Positions 1 to 7,027 of a DNA stretch of 44,816 nucleotides are shown here, in pieces. Each line of letters begins with the position of its first letter. Within the stretch, counting starts at the first letter, position 1. Under the pieces are notes generated by a model. That model was not told the origin of the DNA and did no database searches. It worked only from the letters and a program-made list of their open reading frames with translations. The translations under genes and the position numbers were made by a program. Source of the stretch: Candidatus Enterenecus stercoripullorum. GTDB taxonomy: Bacteria; Bacillota; Clostridia; Oscillospirales; Oscillospiraceae. The stretch is from assembly GCA_018716015.1 (NCBI GenBank), contig DVKM01000046.1, positions 1 through 44,816 on the forward strand. The letters are read 5' to 3'.

Positions 1-47
<47 letters not shown>

Positions 48-53
48 GAACAG

Positions 54-86
54 AGAGGTCTGGTCTGACCAGACCAGACCTCTTTC
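54..86 (+). terminator. Hairpin after 5S rRNA
   Basis: A perfect 13-bp stem (54-66 with 71-83) closes a GACC loop and is followed by a short T run (83-85). It lies between the 5S end and the first tRNA. It may be a leaky terminator or an RNase processing hairpin, because tRNAs follow within a few bases. Confidence 0.6.
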
Positions 87-90
87 ATAT

Positions 91-166
91 TCCTCAATAG
101 CTCAGTTGGTAGAGCATGCGGCTGTTAACCGCAGGGTCGTTGGTTCGAGTCCAACTTGGGGAGCCA
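91..166 (+). tRNA. tRNA-Asn (GTT)
   Basis: Complete cloverleaf of 76 nt with encoded CCA. The anticodon loop reads CTGTTAA, giving anticodon GTT. The acceptor arm pairs TCCTCAA with TTGGGGA (one G-T pair), and the T arm carries GGTTCGAGTCC. First of five tRNAs downstream of the 5S gene. Confidence 0.95.
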
Positions 167-179
167 TGATGAAGAAGGC

Positions 180-205
180 TTGCCGTCACGGTGACGTGGC
201 GGCAA
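180..205 (+). other. Intergenic hairpin between tRNA-Asn and the next tRNA
   Basis: An 11-bp stem (180-190 with 195-205, one G-T pair) with a GTGA loop. There is no T run, so a processing or folding element of the tRNA precursor is more likely than a terminator. Confidence 0.45.
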
Positions 206-240
206 ACCTCTCTAAACTAGGAACCGAAAACCGGCGATAT

Positions 241-317
241 GGGCCTTTAGCTCAGTTGGTCAGAGCAACCGGCTCATAACCGGTCGGGCCACGGTTCGAG
301 TCCGTGAAGGCCCACCA
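241..317 (+). tRNA. tRNA (CAT), probably tRNA-Ile2
   Basis: 77-nt cloverleaf with encoded CCA and anticodon CAT. The anticodon arm (GGCTCATAACC) and the 5' end GGGCCTTTAGCTCAGTTGGT resemble the Firmicute Ile2 tRNA whose C34 is changed to lysidine by TilS to read AUA. The other CAT tRNA in the window (3089-3165) has the GGTTCATACCC arm typical of elongator Met. The assignment to Ile2 rather than Met is inference from this comparison. Confidence 0.85.
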
Positions 318-320
318 TAC

Positions 321-396
321 AGGGGTATAGCTCAGTTGGTAGAGCATCGGTCTCCAAAACCGAGTGCCGAGGGTTCGAATCCTTCTGCCCCTGCCA
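321..396 (+). tRNA. tRNA-Trp (CCA)
   Basis: 76-nt cloverleaf, acceptor AGGGGTA paired with TGCCCCT, anticodon loop CTCCAAA giving CCA, and encoded 3' CCA. It begins four bases after the previous tRNA. Confidence 0.95.
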
Positions 397-438
397 TACA
401 AAATACAGTGCCTTACTGTTTGCATAGAGATCGGAAAT

Positions 439-515
<77 letters not shown>

Positions 516-519
516 TTTT

Positions 520-595
<76 letters not shown>

Positions 596-600
596 GTAGA

Positions 601-634
601 ACCCGTTGTCCCGCAAGGGATAGCGGGTTTTTTG
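601..634 (+). terminator. Rho-independent terminator of the rRNA/tRNA operon
   Basis: A 12-bp stem (601-612 with 617-628, two G-T pairs) around a GCAA tetraloop, followed by a run of six T. It ends the 5S-tRNA transcript. Confidence 0.92.
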
Positions 635-639
635 CTTTT

Positions 640-1060
640 TCTGGAAGTCATGCAAATAGACAAAAAGAATTGAGGTAGGCCAAAAATGAGCCGGGGATTG
701 CACTCTGGCCCGTTTTGCTGATACCGCAAAAGGAACGGGTGGTGCTTCCGGCTCGATTTTCGGTATGGGTGCAAAATCGCTCTTGCCGTGTCAGTGTCTC
801 CTTTCTTGATGGCCTCAACAGCTTTGCGCTTCTTTTATTCTGGGGCGTTTCGAATTTCGGAAATATGCTTTTTGGAGATTTGACTTCTCCGGGCAGGACG
901 GACTCCTTGAACCCGGGTGAAGCCATGTCTGCTTCATTCAGGGAATCAACAAAATGTTCAGCTCGTTTTACGGTTTGCTCACCAACACCAAATTCGTCAG
1001 CAATTTTTTTACCTCAATTCCACCAGGTGAGGTGGATCAAAGCTGTATGATACCACCTTT
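640..1060 (-). pseudogene. Decayed HTH (ParB/plasmid-partition-like) gene
   Basis: Reading the minus strand from about 1060 down, one frame gives YHTALIHLTWWN, a TGA stop at 1014-1016, then KIADEFGVGEQTVKRAEHF and SPGFKESVLPGEVKSPKS. The similarity then jumps frame to HISEIRNAPE, to KKRKAVEAIKKGDTDTARAI, and finally to PIPKIEPEAPPVPFAVSAKR. One nonsense codon plus at least two frame changes show a dead gene. The order (HTH, 'SPG..E.LsGEvK' segment, 'ISEIRN', 'AIKkGdt.tA') resembles HTH proteins common on clostridial plasmids and integrative elements. The family name is a recollection and inference, and no start codon can be fixed. It is a relic of a mobile element next to tRNA-Thr. Confidence 0.65.
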
Positions 1061-1075
1061 TAAGGAAATTTTTTC

Positions 1076-1104
1076 TTGATTTTGTGCGTTTGCTGTGTTA
1101 TGCT
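1076..1104 (+). promoter_or_regulatory. Sigma-A promoter of the XRE gene
   Basis: TTGATT at 1076-1081, a 17-bp spacer, and TATGCT at 1099-1104 with an extended -10 TG at 1096-1097. Transcription would start about 18 bases before the ATG at 1129. Confidence 0.75.
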
Positions 1105-1128
1105 ATCAATGAAAGGGGTGAGAATAAT

Positions 1129-1518
1129 ATGTGGCTAGACGCAATACGGGACATGAAATCAAAAAGCGGCCTAACGACATCAGAAATTGCTTTGCATTCC
1201 GGGATTCCTGAACCAACATTGGAAAAACTATTTGCTGGAAAAGTGAAGGACCCAAAGCTTCCAACAATGCAGAAACTAGTTCGTTTCTTCGGGTACACTC
1301 TTGACAATTTAGATGACCAAACTCCGGGAACAAAAAAATCCCCCACACCAGCCGGAGCCAGTACGGGGGATATCTCTTTGGAAGCATCAAATGAACTTCT
1401 GGTCGCTCTCGGGTACATCAAGCCCGGCGAGCAGATTTCCGATAATGATCTTGCGTTTATCGCACACGTTATCGGCCTGCTCGACGCCTGGTTCGACAAG
1501 GGACTTAAGTGCGCATAA
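1129..1518 (+). CDS. XRE-family HTH transcriptional regulator
   Basis: A 129-residue DNA-binding protein. Residues 1-60 form an XRE/Cro helix-turn-helix (MWLDAIRDMKSKSGLTTSE, then IPEPTLEKLFAGKV as recognition helix). The rest is a low-complexity linker and a C-terminal helical tail that may dimerise. The ATG at 1129 is preferred over an in-frame start 45 bases upstream, because GAAAGGGGTGAG sits at the right distance and the promoter at 1076-1104 would otherwise overlap the coding region. Its base composition is more AT-rich than the core genes. It probably acts as a repressor of an integrated element. The dyad at 1647-1659 is a candidate site, but that link is inference. Confidence 0.82.
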   Translation: MWLDAIRDMKSKSGLTTSEIALHSGIPEPTLEKLFAGKVKDPKLPTMQKLVRFFGYTLDNLDDQTPGTKKSPTPAGASTGDISLEASNELLVALGYIKPGEQISDNDLAFIAHVIGLLDAWFDKGLKCA

Positions 1519-1580
1519 ATGCGCCTGGGTTGCTTGCAGCTGTTTAGCAGTCGGTTGAACTTCTCATGATTGGTTTCCAT
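1516..1580 (-). pseudogene. 5' stub of a minus-strand gene running into the XRE 3' end
   Basis: An ATG at 1578-1580 (minus) follows an AAGGGG ribosome binding site and a good promoter (1625-1652). It starts METNHEKFNRLLNSCKQPRR and then, from about 1518, the frame runs antisense through the XRE gene. The open frame continues to about 1098, but the part past codon 22 looks like antisense sequence. I read this as a gene truncated by recombination just beyond the XRE stop. The original function is not recognised. Confidence 0.45.
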
Positions 1581-1624
1581 ATTGGCACCCCTTCCCTTGA
1601 CCTGGACTTCTCTTTGCGTTGCAT

Positions 1625-1659
1625 ATTATAGAATAAGTGCCTATTTTTCCAAGTTGGAA
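1625..1659 (-). promoter_or_regulatory. Minus-strand promoter overlapped by a palindromic operator
   Basis: On the minus strand, TTGGAA (1647-1652) and TATAAT (1625-1630) are separated by 16 bp. The -35 is part of a perfect dyad TTCCAA-G-TTGGAA at 1647-1659, the layout of a repressor site. The nearest regulator is the XRE gene; the pairing is inference. Confidence 0.6.
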
Positions 1660-1897
1660 TGGTCGCCAAAGAATGACAACTATTTTTGTGACGAGAAGTC
1701 AATGAAAAGTTCGTTTTATAGTTTTATAGAATGTGAGAGATGTGATATTTATGGGTTTGAGAGATAGATAGCGTTTCTGCTGCCGGAGAACCCAGAGTGC
1801 GAGCCAAAGATAGTACTGACCAAAGATTTTGACAATGGAAGCGCCAGCATGATTGGCGTTACTATAGAAGTGAGAAAAATTATAGGAGGAAAAGAAA
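1660..1897. other. AT-rich intergenic stretch, no recognised gene
   Basis: Between the operator dyad and the lipoprotein start the sequence is AT-rich. It holds two overlapping TTTTATAG motifs near 1713-1731 that could be -10 elements for the lipoprotein, without a convincing -35. A short open frame near 1773-1897 runs into the lipoprotein leader but has no plausible start, and I assign no gene. Confidence 0.4.
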
Positions 1898-2458
1898 ATG
1901 AAAAAGATTTTTGCGCTTTCCCTTGCGCTCTGCATGGCGCTGGCCTTGTGCGCCTGCTCTGGTGGCAGTGAGCCATCCCAGGGCCCAGTCACCAATGCTC
2001 CAGCCAGCGAGGACCCAGTCGAAAGCGAGACACCAGAGGAAAGTGAAGCCCCGGTTGAGAGTGAACCCACTGCGCAGAACGCCGCCGATGTCGGAGATTA
2101 CCACGTTGAAATCAAGTCTGCCGCTCTTGCTGAGGACTATGAAGGGAACCCGGCCTTGATTGTCACCTATTCCTGGACTAACAACAGCGAGGACACCACA
2201 AGCGCTATGGTAGCTGTTTCCTGCTCTGCGTTCCAGGACGGAGTTTCCCTTGATACTGCTATCATTGCAAACTCTGATATATATGATTCTGATTCTTTTA
2301 TGACTGAGGTTCGCCCCGGAACCACCATTGACGTGCAGGCCGCTTTTGTGCTCGGAAACACTGAATCCCCTGTTGAGGTAGAGGTGGGCGAGTGGCTGAC
2401 ATTTGACAGCGATCCCCCTATGGCCTACATGGAATTTGACCTTGCGTCTCTTGCGTAA
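1898..2458 (+). CDS. DUF5067-type lipoprotein
   Basis: A 186-residue secreted lipoprotein. Residues 1-20 are a signal peptide (MKKIFALSLALCMALALCAC) with a lipobox ending at Cys20. Residues 21-65 are a Ser/Glu/Pro-rich linker with repeated 'SE.P.ES' units. Residues 68-186 look like the DUF5067 beta-sandwich domain (DYHVEIKSAALAEDYEGNPA, then YSWTNNSEDTTS and a WLTFD segment near the end). This domain is common in clostridial lipoproteins and has no known enzymatic role. AGGAGG at 1884-1889 sets the start. It sits alone in the island. Confidence 0.85.
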   Translation: MKKIFALSLALCMALALCACSGGSEPSQGPVTNAPASEDPVESETPEESEAPVESEPTAQNAADVGDYHVEIKSAALAEDYEGNPALIVTYSWTNNSEDTTSAMVAVSCSAFQDGVSLDTAIIANSDIYDSDSFMTEVRPGTTIDVQAAFVLGNTESPVEVEVGEWLTFDSDPPMAYMEFDLASLA

Positions 2459-2522
2459 ATAAAAAAGGCCCGCCCACGGTGCGGACAAATCAGGGGCGGA
2501 CGAGGGGTAGCATTCCACGATA

Positions 2523-2576
2523 TGCTCCCTCTATGAGGGACAGTGAAGTAAAACACTGTCAATCATGGAGGGAGCA
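2523..2576 (+). repeat. 23-bp inverted repeat that contains the ribosome binding site of the transposase fragment
   Basis: Arms 2523-2545 and 2554-2576 match at 20 of 23 positions around an 8-base loop. The right arm contains GGAGGGAG, placed 6-9 bases before the ATG at 2582, so the folded RNA would hide the ribosome binding site. This could be the end of an insertion sequence or a translational lock on transposase. Confidence 0.6.
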
Positions 2577-2581
2577 TTGTT

Positions 2582-2659
2582 ATGCCACAAAAACAAAAAC
2601 TAAGTTTAAAAGAAAAGGCCGAGATTAGACAGGATTATCTCAAAGGAACGATCAGTATG
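2582..2659 (+). pseudogene. 5' fragment of a transposase helper (IS3/IS150-like OrfA)
   Basis: The first 26 codons, starting MPQKQKLSLKEKAEIRQDYL, match the start typical of small HTH transposase subunits ('SLEEKv.Ii.dYL.G.iSm'). After ISM near 2659 the similarity ends and the same DNA continues as an integrase tail in another frame. The reading frame stops at 2760. It is a broken insertion-sequence remnant; the family assignment rests on memory of the motif. Confidence 0.6.
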
Positions 2660-2855
2660 CACATCAAGGGCGGTAAAAGAGGGTATGCCTCCGGAGATAT
2701 TGCAGAAGATTTTAGGTCATGCAGACTATTCAACGACGGTAAATGTGTACAATCACATTGACACCATAGTTAAATCTATTGAGACCGTTGATGTTACTAG
2801 CGAGCAAACAATCGGAAGAATTAGAAGAAAAAGAAAAGCCCTAGAGCCGTTGTAA
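2660..2855 (+). pseudogene. C-terminal remnant of a tyrosine integrase (Tn916/phage type)
   Basis: One frame from about 2660 to the TAA at 2853-2855 reads TSRAVKEGMPPEILQKILGH, then ADYSTTVNVYNHID and a basic tail ending RKALEPL. This is the end of the catalytic domain: the LGH box and the nucleophile tyrosine in the VY pair. The Arg box and the HxxR box are missing, so the protein is dead. Its 3' end touches the tRNA-Val gene, the usual position of an integrase beside its tRNA attachment site. Confidence 0.75.
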
Positions 2856-2868
2856 CTCTAGGGCTTTT
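2834..2868 (-). terminator. Bidirectional terminator, tRNA operon / integrase remnant
   Basis: A perfect 13-bp stem (2834-2846 with 2856-2868). On the minus strand it is followed by a T-rich run (TTTTCTTTTTCTTC), so it ends the Met-Glu-Val tRNA operon. It also overlaps the integrase stop codon. Confidence 0.88.
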
Positions 2869-2870
2869 CT

Positions 2871-2946
2871 TGGTGGAGACTACAGAACTCGAATCTGTGA
2901 CCTCTTGCGTGTGAAGCAAGCGCTCTACCGGCTGAGCTAAGCCTCC
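2871..2946 (-). tRNA. tRNA-Val (CAC)
   Basis: 76-nt cloverleaf on the minus strand with encoded CCA. Acceptor GGAGGCT pairs with AGTCTCC, and the anticodon loop TTCACAC gives CAC. It is the last gene of the minus-strand tRNA operon and borders the island. Confidence 0.93.
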
Positions 2947-2950
2947 ATGT

Positions 2951-3025
2951 TGGTGACCCGTACGGGACTCGAACCCGTGTTACCGCCGTGAAAGGGCGGT
3001 GTCTTAACCGCTTGACCAACGGGCC
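2951..3025 (-). tRNA. tRNA-Glu (TTC)
   Basis: 75-nt cloverleaf, acceptor GGCCCGT with ACGGGTC, anticodon loop CTTTCAC giving TTC, encoded CCA. Four bases separate it from tRNA-Val. Confidence 0.94.
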
Positions 3026-3088
3026 GGATTGCCCAGGGCGGGCGGAAGATGCGGAGCCCGAAGGGGCGGCCATTGCCGCCTCTTCGGG

Positions 3089-3165
3089 TGGTAGCGGCAA
3101 TGTGATTCGAACACATGACACTACGGGTATGAACCGTATGCTCTAGCCAACTGAGCTATGCCGCC
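3089..3165 (-). tRNA. tRNA-Met (CAT), elongator type
   Basis: 77-nt cloverleaf on the minus strand, anticodon arm GGTTCATACCC, encoded CCA. The arm is typical of the Firmicute elongator Met tRNA; initiator features (three G-C pairs in the anticodon stem) are absent. It is the first gene of its operon. Confidence 0.92.
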
Positions 3166-3193
3166 ATGGGATGGGCCCGACAGGGCAAGAACT

Positions 3194-3222
3194 AGTATAC
3201 CGCAAGGAAGGGGGTTTGTCAA
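3194..3222 (-). promoter_or_regulatory. Strong promoter of the tRNA Met-Glu-Val operon
   Basis: On the minus strand, TTGACA (3217-3222), 17 bp, TATACT (3194-3199). This is close to perfect sigma-A consensus, as expected for stable RNA genes. Confidence 0.88.
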
Positions 3223-3255
3223 CAACTTTTTTCAAACAAAGTTGCCTACAAAGGC

Positions 3256-3284
3256 CCTCCGGCCCGGAATGCCCGGGCCGGAGG
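3256..3284 (-). terminator. Terminator of the glyS-transketolase operon
   Basis: A perfect 12-bp GC-rich stem (3256-3267 with 3273-3284) starts six bases after the transketolase stop codon on the minus strand and is followed by GCCTTTG. The T run is short, so read-through is possible. Confidence 0.7.
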
Positions 3285-3290
3285 AATCCG

Positions 3291-4238
3291 TCAGCGCTTC
3301 ATAGCGAGAACCTTGTGTACCGAGTCGATGATTCCGTCCGCGGTGAGACCGTAGGTAGCCAGCACCTGCTTGGCCGCGCCGGAGCGGCCGAACTGATCCT
3401 GTACGCCGTGGCGCGCCACAGGGACAGGGCAGTTGGCAGCCACGCACTCGCACACCGCAGAGCCAAGGCCCCCCAGGACGGTGGCCTCCTCGCTGGTGAC
3501 GATGGCGCCGGTTTCCCGGGCGGCCTTCAAAACGATTTCCTCATCCAGGGGTTTGATGGTGGCCATGTCGATCACCCGCACGCTTATGCCCTGGGCCTTC
3601 AGCGTGTCGGAGGCCTTAACCGCCTCCTGCACCATCATGCCGGTGGCAATGACGGTGACGTCGCCGCCCTCCCGCAGCTGGAAGCCGCGGCCCAGCTCGA
3701 ACCGGTATCCGGGAATTTCGTCGGTGACGGACTCCACGGCCAGCCGGCCCAGGCGCATGTAGGCGGGGCCCTCATAGTCCAGCAGGGCTTTGGTGGCCAG
3801 GCGCATGGCGGGCCCGTCGCAGGGGGAGACCACCAGCATGCCGGGAATGGCGCGCATGATGGCGTAGTCCTCCAGACACTGATGGGTGGCGCCGTCCTCC
3901 CCCACAGATAGGCCGCCGTGGGAGCCGATGACCTTCACATTCAGCCTGGGATAGGCAATGGAATTGCGTACCTGCTCCCAGGCCCGGCCGGTAGCGAACA
4001 TGGCGAAGGAGTGGATAAACGGCTGCTTACCGCAGGTAGCGAGCCCGGCGGCGATACCGGCCATGTTGGCCTCGGCGATGCCGATGTTGAAAAAACGATC
4101 TGGGTACACATCGGCGAACTTCTTGCTCATGGTGGAGCCGGACAGGTCCGCGTCCAGCACCACAACGTCGGGGTAATCCTTGGCCAGCGCGGCCAAGGTC
4201 TCGCCGTAGGCGGCGCGGGTGGCAATGGTCTCAGACAT
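3291..4238 (-). CDS. Transketolase, C-terminal subunit
   Basis: 315 residues carrying the pyrimidine-binding and C-terminal domains of a two-polypeptide transketolase, which moves two-carbon units between sugar phosphates in the non-oxidative pentose phosphate pathway. The TPP-contacting Glu is in FFNIGIAEANMAG (Glu56), followed by GSHGGLSVGEDGATHQ near residues 115-130. The C-terminal domain begins after about residue 185. The ATG at 4238 is chosen over one 21 bases upstream because AAGGAGGAG lies nine bases before it. One base separates it from the stop of the N-terminal subunit gene, which suggests translational coupling and equal amounts. Confidence 0.95.
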   Translation of the reverse strand: MSETIATRAAYGETLAALAKDYPDVVVLDADLSGSTMSKKFADVYPDRFFNIGIAEANMAGIAAGLATCGKQPFIHSFAMFATGRAWEQVRNSIAYPRLNVKVIGSHGGLSVGEDGATHQCLEDYAIMRAIPGMLVVSPCDGPAMRLATKALLDYEGPAYMRLGRLAVESVTDEIPGYRFELGRGFQLREGGDVTVIATGMMVQEAVKASDTLKAQGISVRVIDMATIKPLDEEIVLKAARETGAIVTSEEATVLGGLGSAVCECVAANCPVPVARHGVQDQFGRSGAAKQVLATYGLTADGIIDSVHKVLAMKR

Positions 4239-4239
4239 G

Positions 4240-5145
4240 TCAGTTCTCCTCCTTATCATCGCACAGGACGGCCAGGACGGGAGCCAGCTCCGCCTGGGGG
4301 TCCCGGCCGGCCTGGCTGGCCAGCTGAGTGATCTGCCCGGTCAGTTCTGCCCTGCCCTGGTGATACTGCTGGGCGTTGGGCGCTTTGCCGTGCCAGCCGG
4401 CGCTGTTCTCCATGTAGGACACGCCCTTACCCTTGACGGTGCGGGCCAGGATGACGCAGGGCTTGCCGCAGACGGACTGGGCCTGGGCGTAGGCGTCCTC
4501 GATGGCGGCGTAGTCATGGCCGTCGCAGAGGATGACGTGCCAGCCGAAGGCGGCCCACTTCTGGTCCAGGGGCTCAGAGGGCATGACGTCGGCGGTGCGC
4601 CCGTCAATTTGCAGGCCGTTGACGTCCACAATGGCGCACAGGTTGTCCAGCTGGAATTTGGCCGCGGACATAGCGGCCTCCCACACCTGGCCTTCCTCAA
4701 CCTCTCCATCCCCCAGCATGGTGTACACCCGGTAATCCCTGCCGTCCACCTTGCCCGCCAGGGCCATGCCCACGGCGGCGGAGATGCCCTGCCCCAGGCT
4801 GCCGGTGGACATGTCCACCCCTTTGACGTGGTGCATTTCCGCGTGGCCGGACATCTGGCCGCTGACAGAGCGGAACTGGTGCAGGTCCTTCAGGGGGAAG
4901 TAGCCCCGCAGGGCCAGGGTGGGATAGAGGGCGGGGGTGCAGTGGCCCTTGCTGAGCACGAAGCGGTCCCGGCCGGGATCCTGGGGATTTTTCGGGTCAA
5001 TCCGCATCACGTTCTGGTAGAGGGCGGTGAGCAGATCCATGGCGGAGAAGGAGCCGCCGGGGTGGCCGGAGGCGGCGCGGTACACCATGTCCAGGCCCAA
5101 CAGCCGCGCCTTGGCGGCGGTGAGAGCCAATTCCTGGTGGGTCAT
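4240..5145 (-). CDS. Transketolase, N-terminal (TPP-binding) subunit
   Basis: 301 residues forming the TPP diphosphate-binding half of a split transketolase. Visible motifs are ASGHPGGS (His28), TGSLGQGISAAVG (115-126), and the TPP signature GDGEVEEGQVWEAA starting at residue 145, ending with Asn176. The frame is open upstream for 39 codons into the previous gene, but GAAAGGA before the ATG at 5145 marks the start. Split transketolases are usual in Clostridia. The gene lies 19 bp after the LtaS-like gene in the T-box operon. Confidence 0.95.
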   Translation of the reverse strand: MTHQELALTAAKARLLGLDMVYRAASGHPGGSFSAMDLLTALYQNVMRIDPKNPQDPGRDRFVLSKGHCTPALYPTLALRGYFPLKDLHQFRSVSGQMSGHAEMHHVKGVDMSTGSLGQGISAAVGMALAGKVDGRDYRVYTMLGDGEVEEGQVWEAAMSAAKFQLDNLCAIVDVNGLQIDGRTADVMPSEPLDQKWAAFGWHVILCDGHDYAAIEDAYAQAQSVCGKPCVILARTVKGKGVSYMENSAGWHGKAPNAQQYHQGRAELTGQITQLASQAGRDPQAELAPVLAVLCDDKEEN

Positions 5146-5164
5146 GGGGATCATTCCTTTCTCT

Positions 5165-7021
5165 TTAGTAGGCGAAATGGGTGGAGCGGTAGTACTCCAG
5201 ATAAGAAAACCGCTGGGCCAGGGCCTGGTCCTCCTGGGATAACTGACTGGCCAGTGTTCCATCGTCAGTGAGATAGAGGCCGCTGGTGTGGACCACAGGC
5301 AGGGCTTGCCAGCAGTCGTAGACCGCCTGCATGTAGGCGTCCCCCGCCCAGCCGCACTGCTGGAAGAGCACGCTCATCAGAAAACAGGGGGAGATGTCCG
5401 GCCCTTCCCCTACAAAGTCGTTGCCCAGCGCCTCCTTGGCCGCGTGGTTGGCCCAGATGAGGTAGGGGGTGGACCAGTAGTTGTAAAAGCTCTCCTTACT
5501 GGTCAGAGACAGGTCGATGCCCAGGGCCTCGTATACCGAATTGCTGTTGCCCAGCCAGGGCTTGTGGTCGCCGAAGATGACCAGCACCACCGGCTCCTCG
5601 TAGTCCCGCAGGGCGTCCGCCAGCTCTAGCAGATGGGCCGAGGTGTTCTGTACGCTGCCTAGGTAGTTGGCCAGGATGGTGCGGTCAGCGCGCTCCAGAT
5701 CCTCATTGCCGATCAACTCGTCCACATCTCCCCAGGAGCAGACCTGGTCGTCATAGGGGCCGTGGCCCTGATAGGACACAGAGAAGGAAAACAGGGGCGC
5801 GTCCGACTCCATCTGCTCCAGAATGGAAGCGGTCAGTACCGGGAAGAAAACGCCGTCGTCCGCCACCGCCCCGCCGGTGAGCTGGGCATAGTAGGTCTCC
5901 AGGAAGCGGTACGAGTCAAACCCCAGGTAGGAATTGACGTTGCTGCGGTTGTAGAACCATTGGTTGCTGGGGTGGTCGCCGGAAGTCTGGTAGCCCTGGC
6001 TTTTGAGGTACCACACATAGGAGGAGGTATTGGAGCGGAAGTTGAACTGGCCGGAGGAAAGCCCGGTGAGAAAGGCCCGCTCGGTATCGATGGTGCCCCC
6101 GGCGAAGATGTTGGTGAGCAGGGCGCCGGTGTAACTCTCTGCCTGAAGTTGGTGAAACTCGGCATAGACATCCTGCCGGAACTCGATCTGGCCGAAGACG
6201 GACAGGTCGGAAAAGGACTCCAGCATGACGCCCACGATGTTCACCTGTTTTCCCTCCGGGATATCGGCGTTTTGATACTGCTCCAGCATTTGGGCGGCCT
6301 CCCGCTGGGAATAGCCGTCCGGGGGATTGGGCAGCGCGTCCTTCACGCTGTGCAGGAAGGGATAGAGCAGCCCGTGGGAGAGATACTGCTGGGTGGCCGC
6401 CCACTGCTGGAGGTGGTCCAGCTGGGCGGTGTCGCTGTAGATCCGGTCGCTGGCATAGGCGGGAATGAGCGCCGCGCCGATGACAAGGGGGGCCAGCGCG
6501 CCGGCCAGCCGTCCCTTCCACCGGGGCCTGCCCCGCACCAGAAGGGCAAGAAATCCCACGCTGGCCGTGGCCAATGCCAGGGCGCAGGCCATCTTGGTAT
6601 TGAGAAACAGCTGGTAACGGCCGGCCATCTGCCCTGCCTCCCCCAGGACGAGCAGATCGGAGGCCACCACCGGGTCATCCCGAAAGGCCAGCTTGTAGTA
6701 GTTGCCGATGGACAGGGCCAGCACGGGCAGGGCGGTGATCAGCTGGGCCAGCCAGGGCCGTCCCAGCAGCCCGTAGAGTAGGGTGGAGAGCAGCATGGGG
6801 GGCAGCAGGTTCAATGCCAGCAGCGCAGGGCTGGAGAAGTAGTCCCGAAAGACATTCCAGCCGTAATTGGCCGGGGCCAGGACCAGGGAGATTAGCCCCA
6901 GGCCGAGGGCGGCCAGCAGCACCATCCCCCAGTTCCAGGCCCAGAACGCCGCCCGTCTGCCTCGGGACAGCTCTGGGGCGGGGCGGAGCTGGAACAGGAA
7001 GCACCGGAAGATGCGTCTCAT
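5165..7021 (-). CDS. LtaS-like phosphoglycerol transferase / sulfatase-fold membrane protein
   Basis: 618 residues. About five transmembrane helices lie in residues 27-195, followed by an extracellular alkaline-phosphatase-fold domain. Motifs match lipoteichoic acid synthase LtaS: VMLESFSD (metal-binding Glu), GGTIDTERAF (nucleophile Thr), and IFGDHKPWLG (metal-binding Asp-His). Such enzymes transfer glycerol phosphate from phosphatidylglycerol to a polymer or glycolipid, and some modify other glycans, so the exact substrate is open. It starts six bases after the glyS stop with no clear ribosome binding site, which suggests coupling to glyS translation. Being inside a glycine T-box operon is unusual. 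Confidence 0.88.
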   Translation of the reverse strand: MRRIFRCFLFQLRPAPELSRGRRAAFWAWNWGMVLLAALGLGLISLVLAPANYGWNVFRDYFSSPALLALNLLPPMLLSTLLYGLLGRPWLAQLITALPVLALSIGNYYKLAFRDDPVVASDLLVLGEAGQMAGRYQLFLNTKMACALALATASVGFLALLVRGRPRWKGRLAGALAPLVIGAALIPAYASDRIYSDTAQLDHLQQWAATQQYLSHGLLYPFLHSVKDALPNPPDGYSQREAAQMLEQYQNADIPEGKQVNIVGVMLESFSDLSVFGQIEFRQDVYAEFHQLQAESYTGALLTNIFAGGTIDTERAFLTGLSSGQFNFRSNTSSYVWYLKSQGYQTSGDHPSNQWFYNRSNVNSYLGFDSYRFLETYYAQLTGGAVADDGVFFPVLTASILEQMESDAPLFSFSVSYQGHGPYDDQVCSWGDVDELIGNEDLERADRTILANYLGSVQNTSAHLLELADALRDYEEPVVLVIFGDHKPWLGNSNSVYEALGIDLSLTSKESFYNYWSTPYLIWANHAAKEALGNDFVGEGPDISPCFLMSVLFQQCGWAGDAYMQAVYDCWQALPVVHTSGLYLTDDGTLASQLSQEDQALAQRFSYLEYYRSTHFAY

Positions 7022-7027
7022 GATGTC

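Noticed and set aside
715-1050. Plus-strand open frame of 111 codons
   Set aside because: It is antisense to the recognisable remnant on the minus strand and has no ribosome binding site.
1570-1767. Plus-strand 65-codon frame after the XRE gene
   Set aside because: Weak start context, no family resemblance, and it runs across the minus-strand promoter and operator.
634-2870. Direct att repeats at the two island ends
   Set aside because: Comparing the 3' ends of tRNA-Thr and tRNA-Val with the opposite borders by eye gave no convincing duplication.
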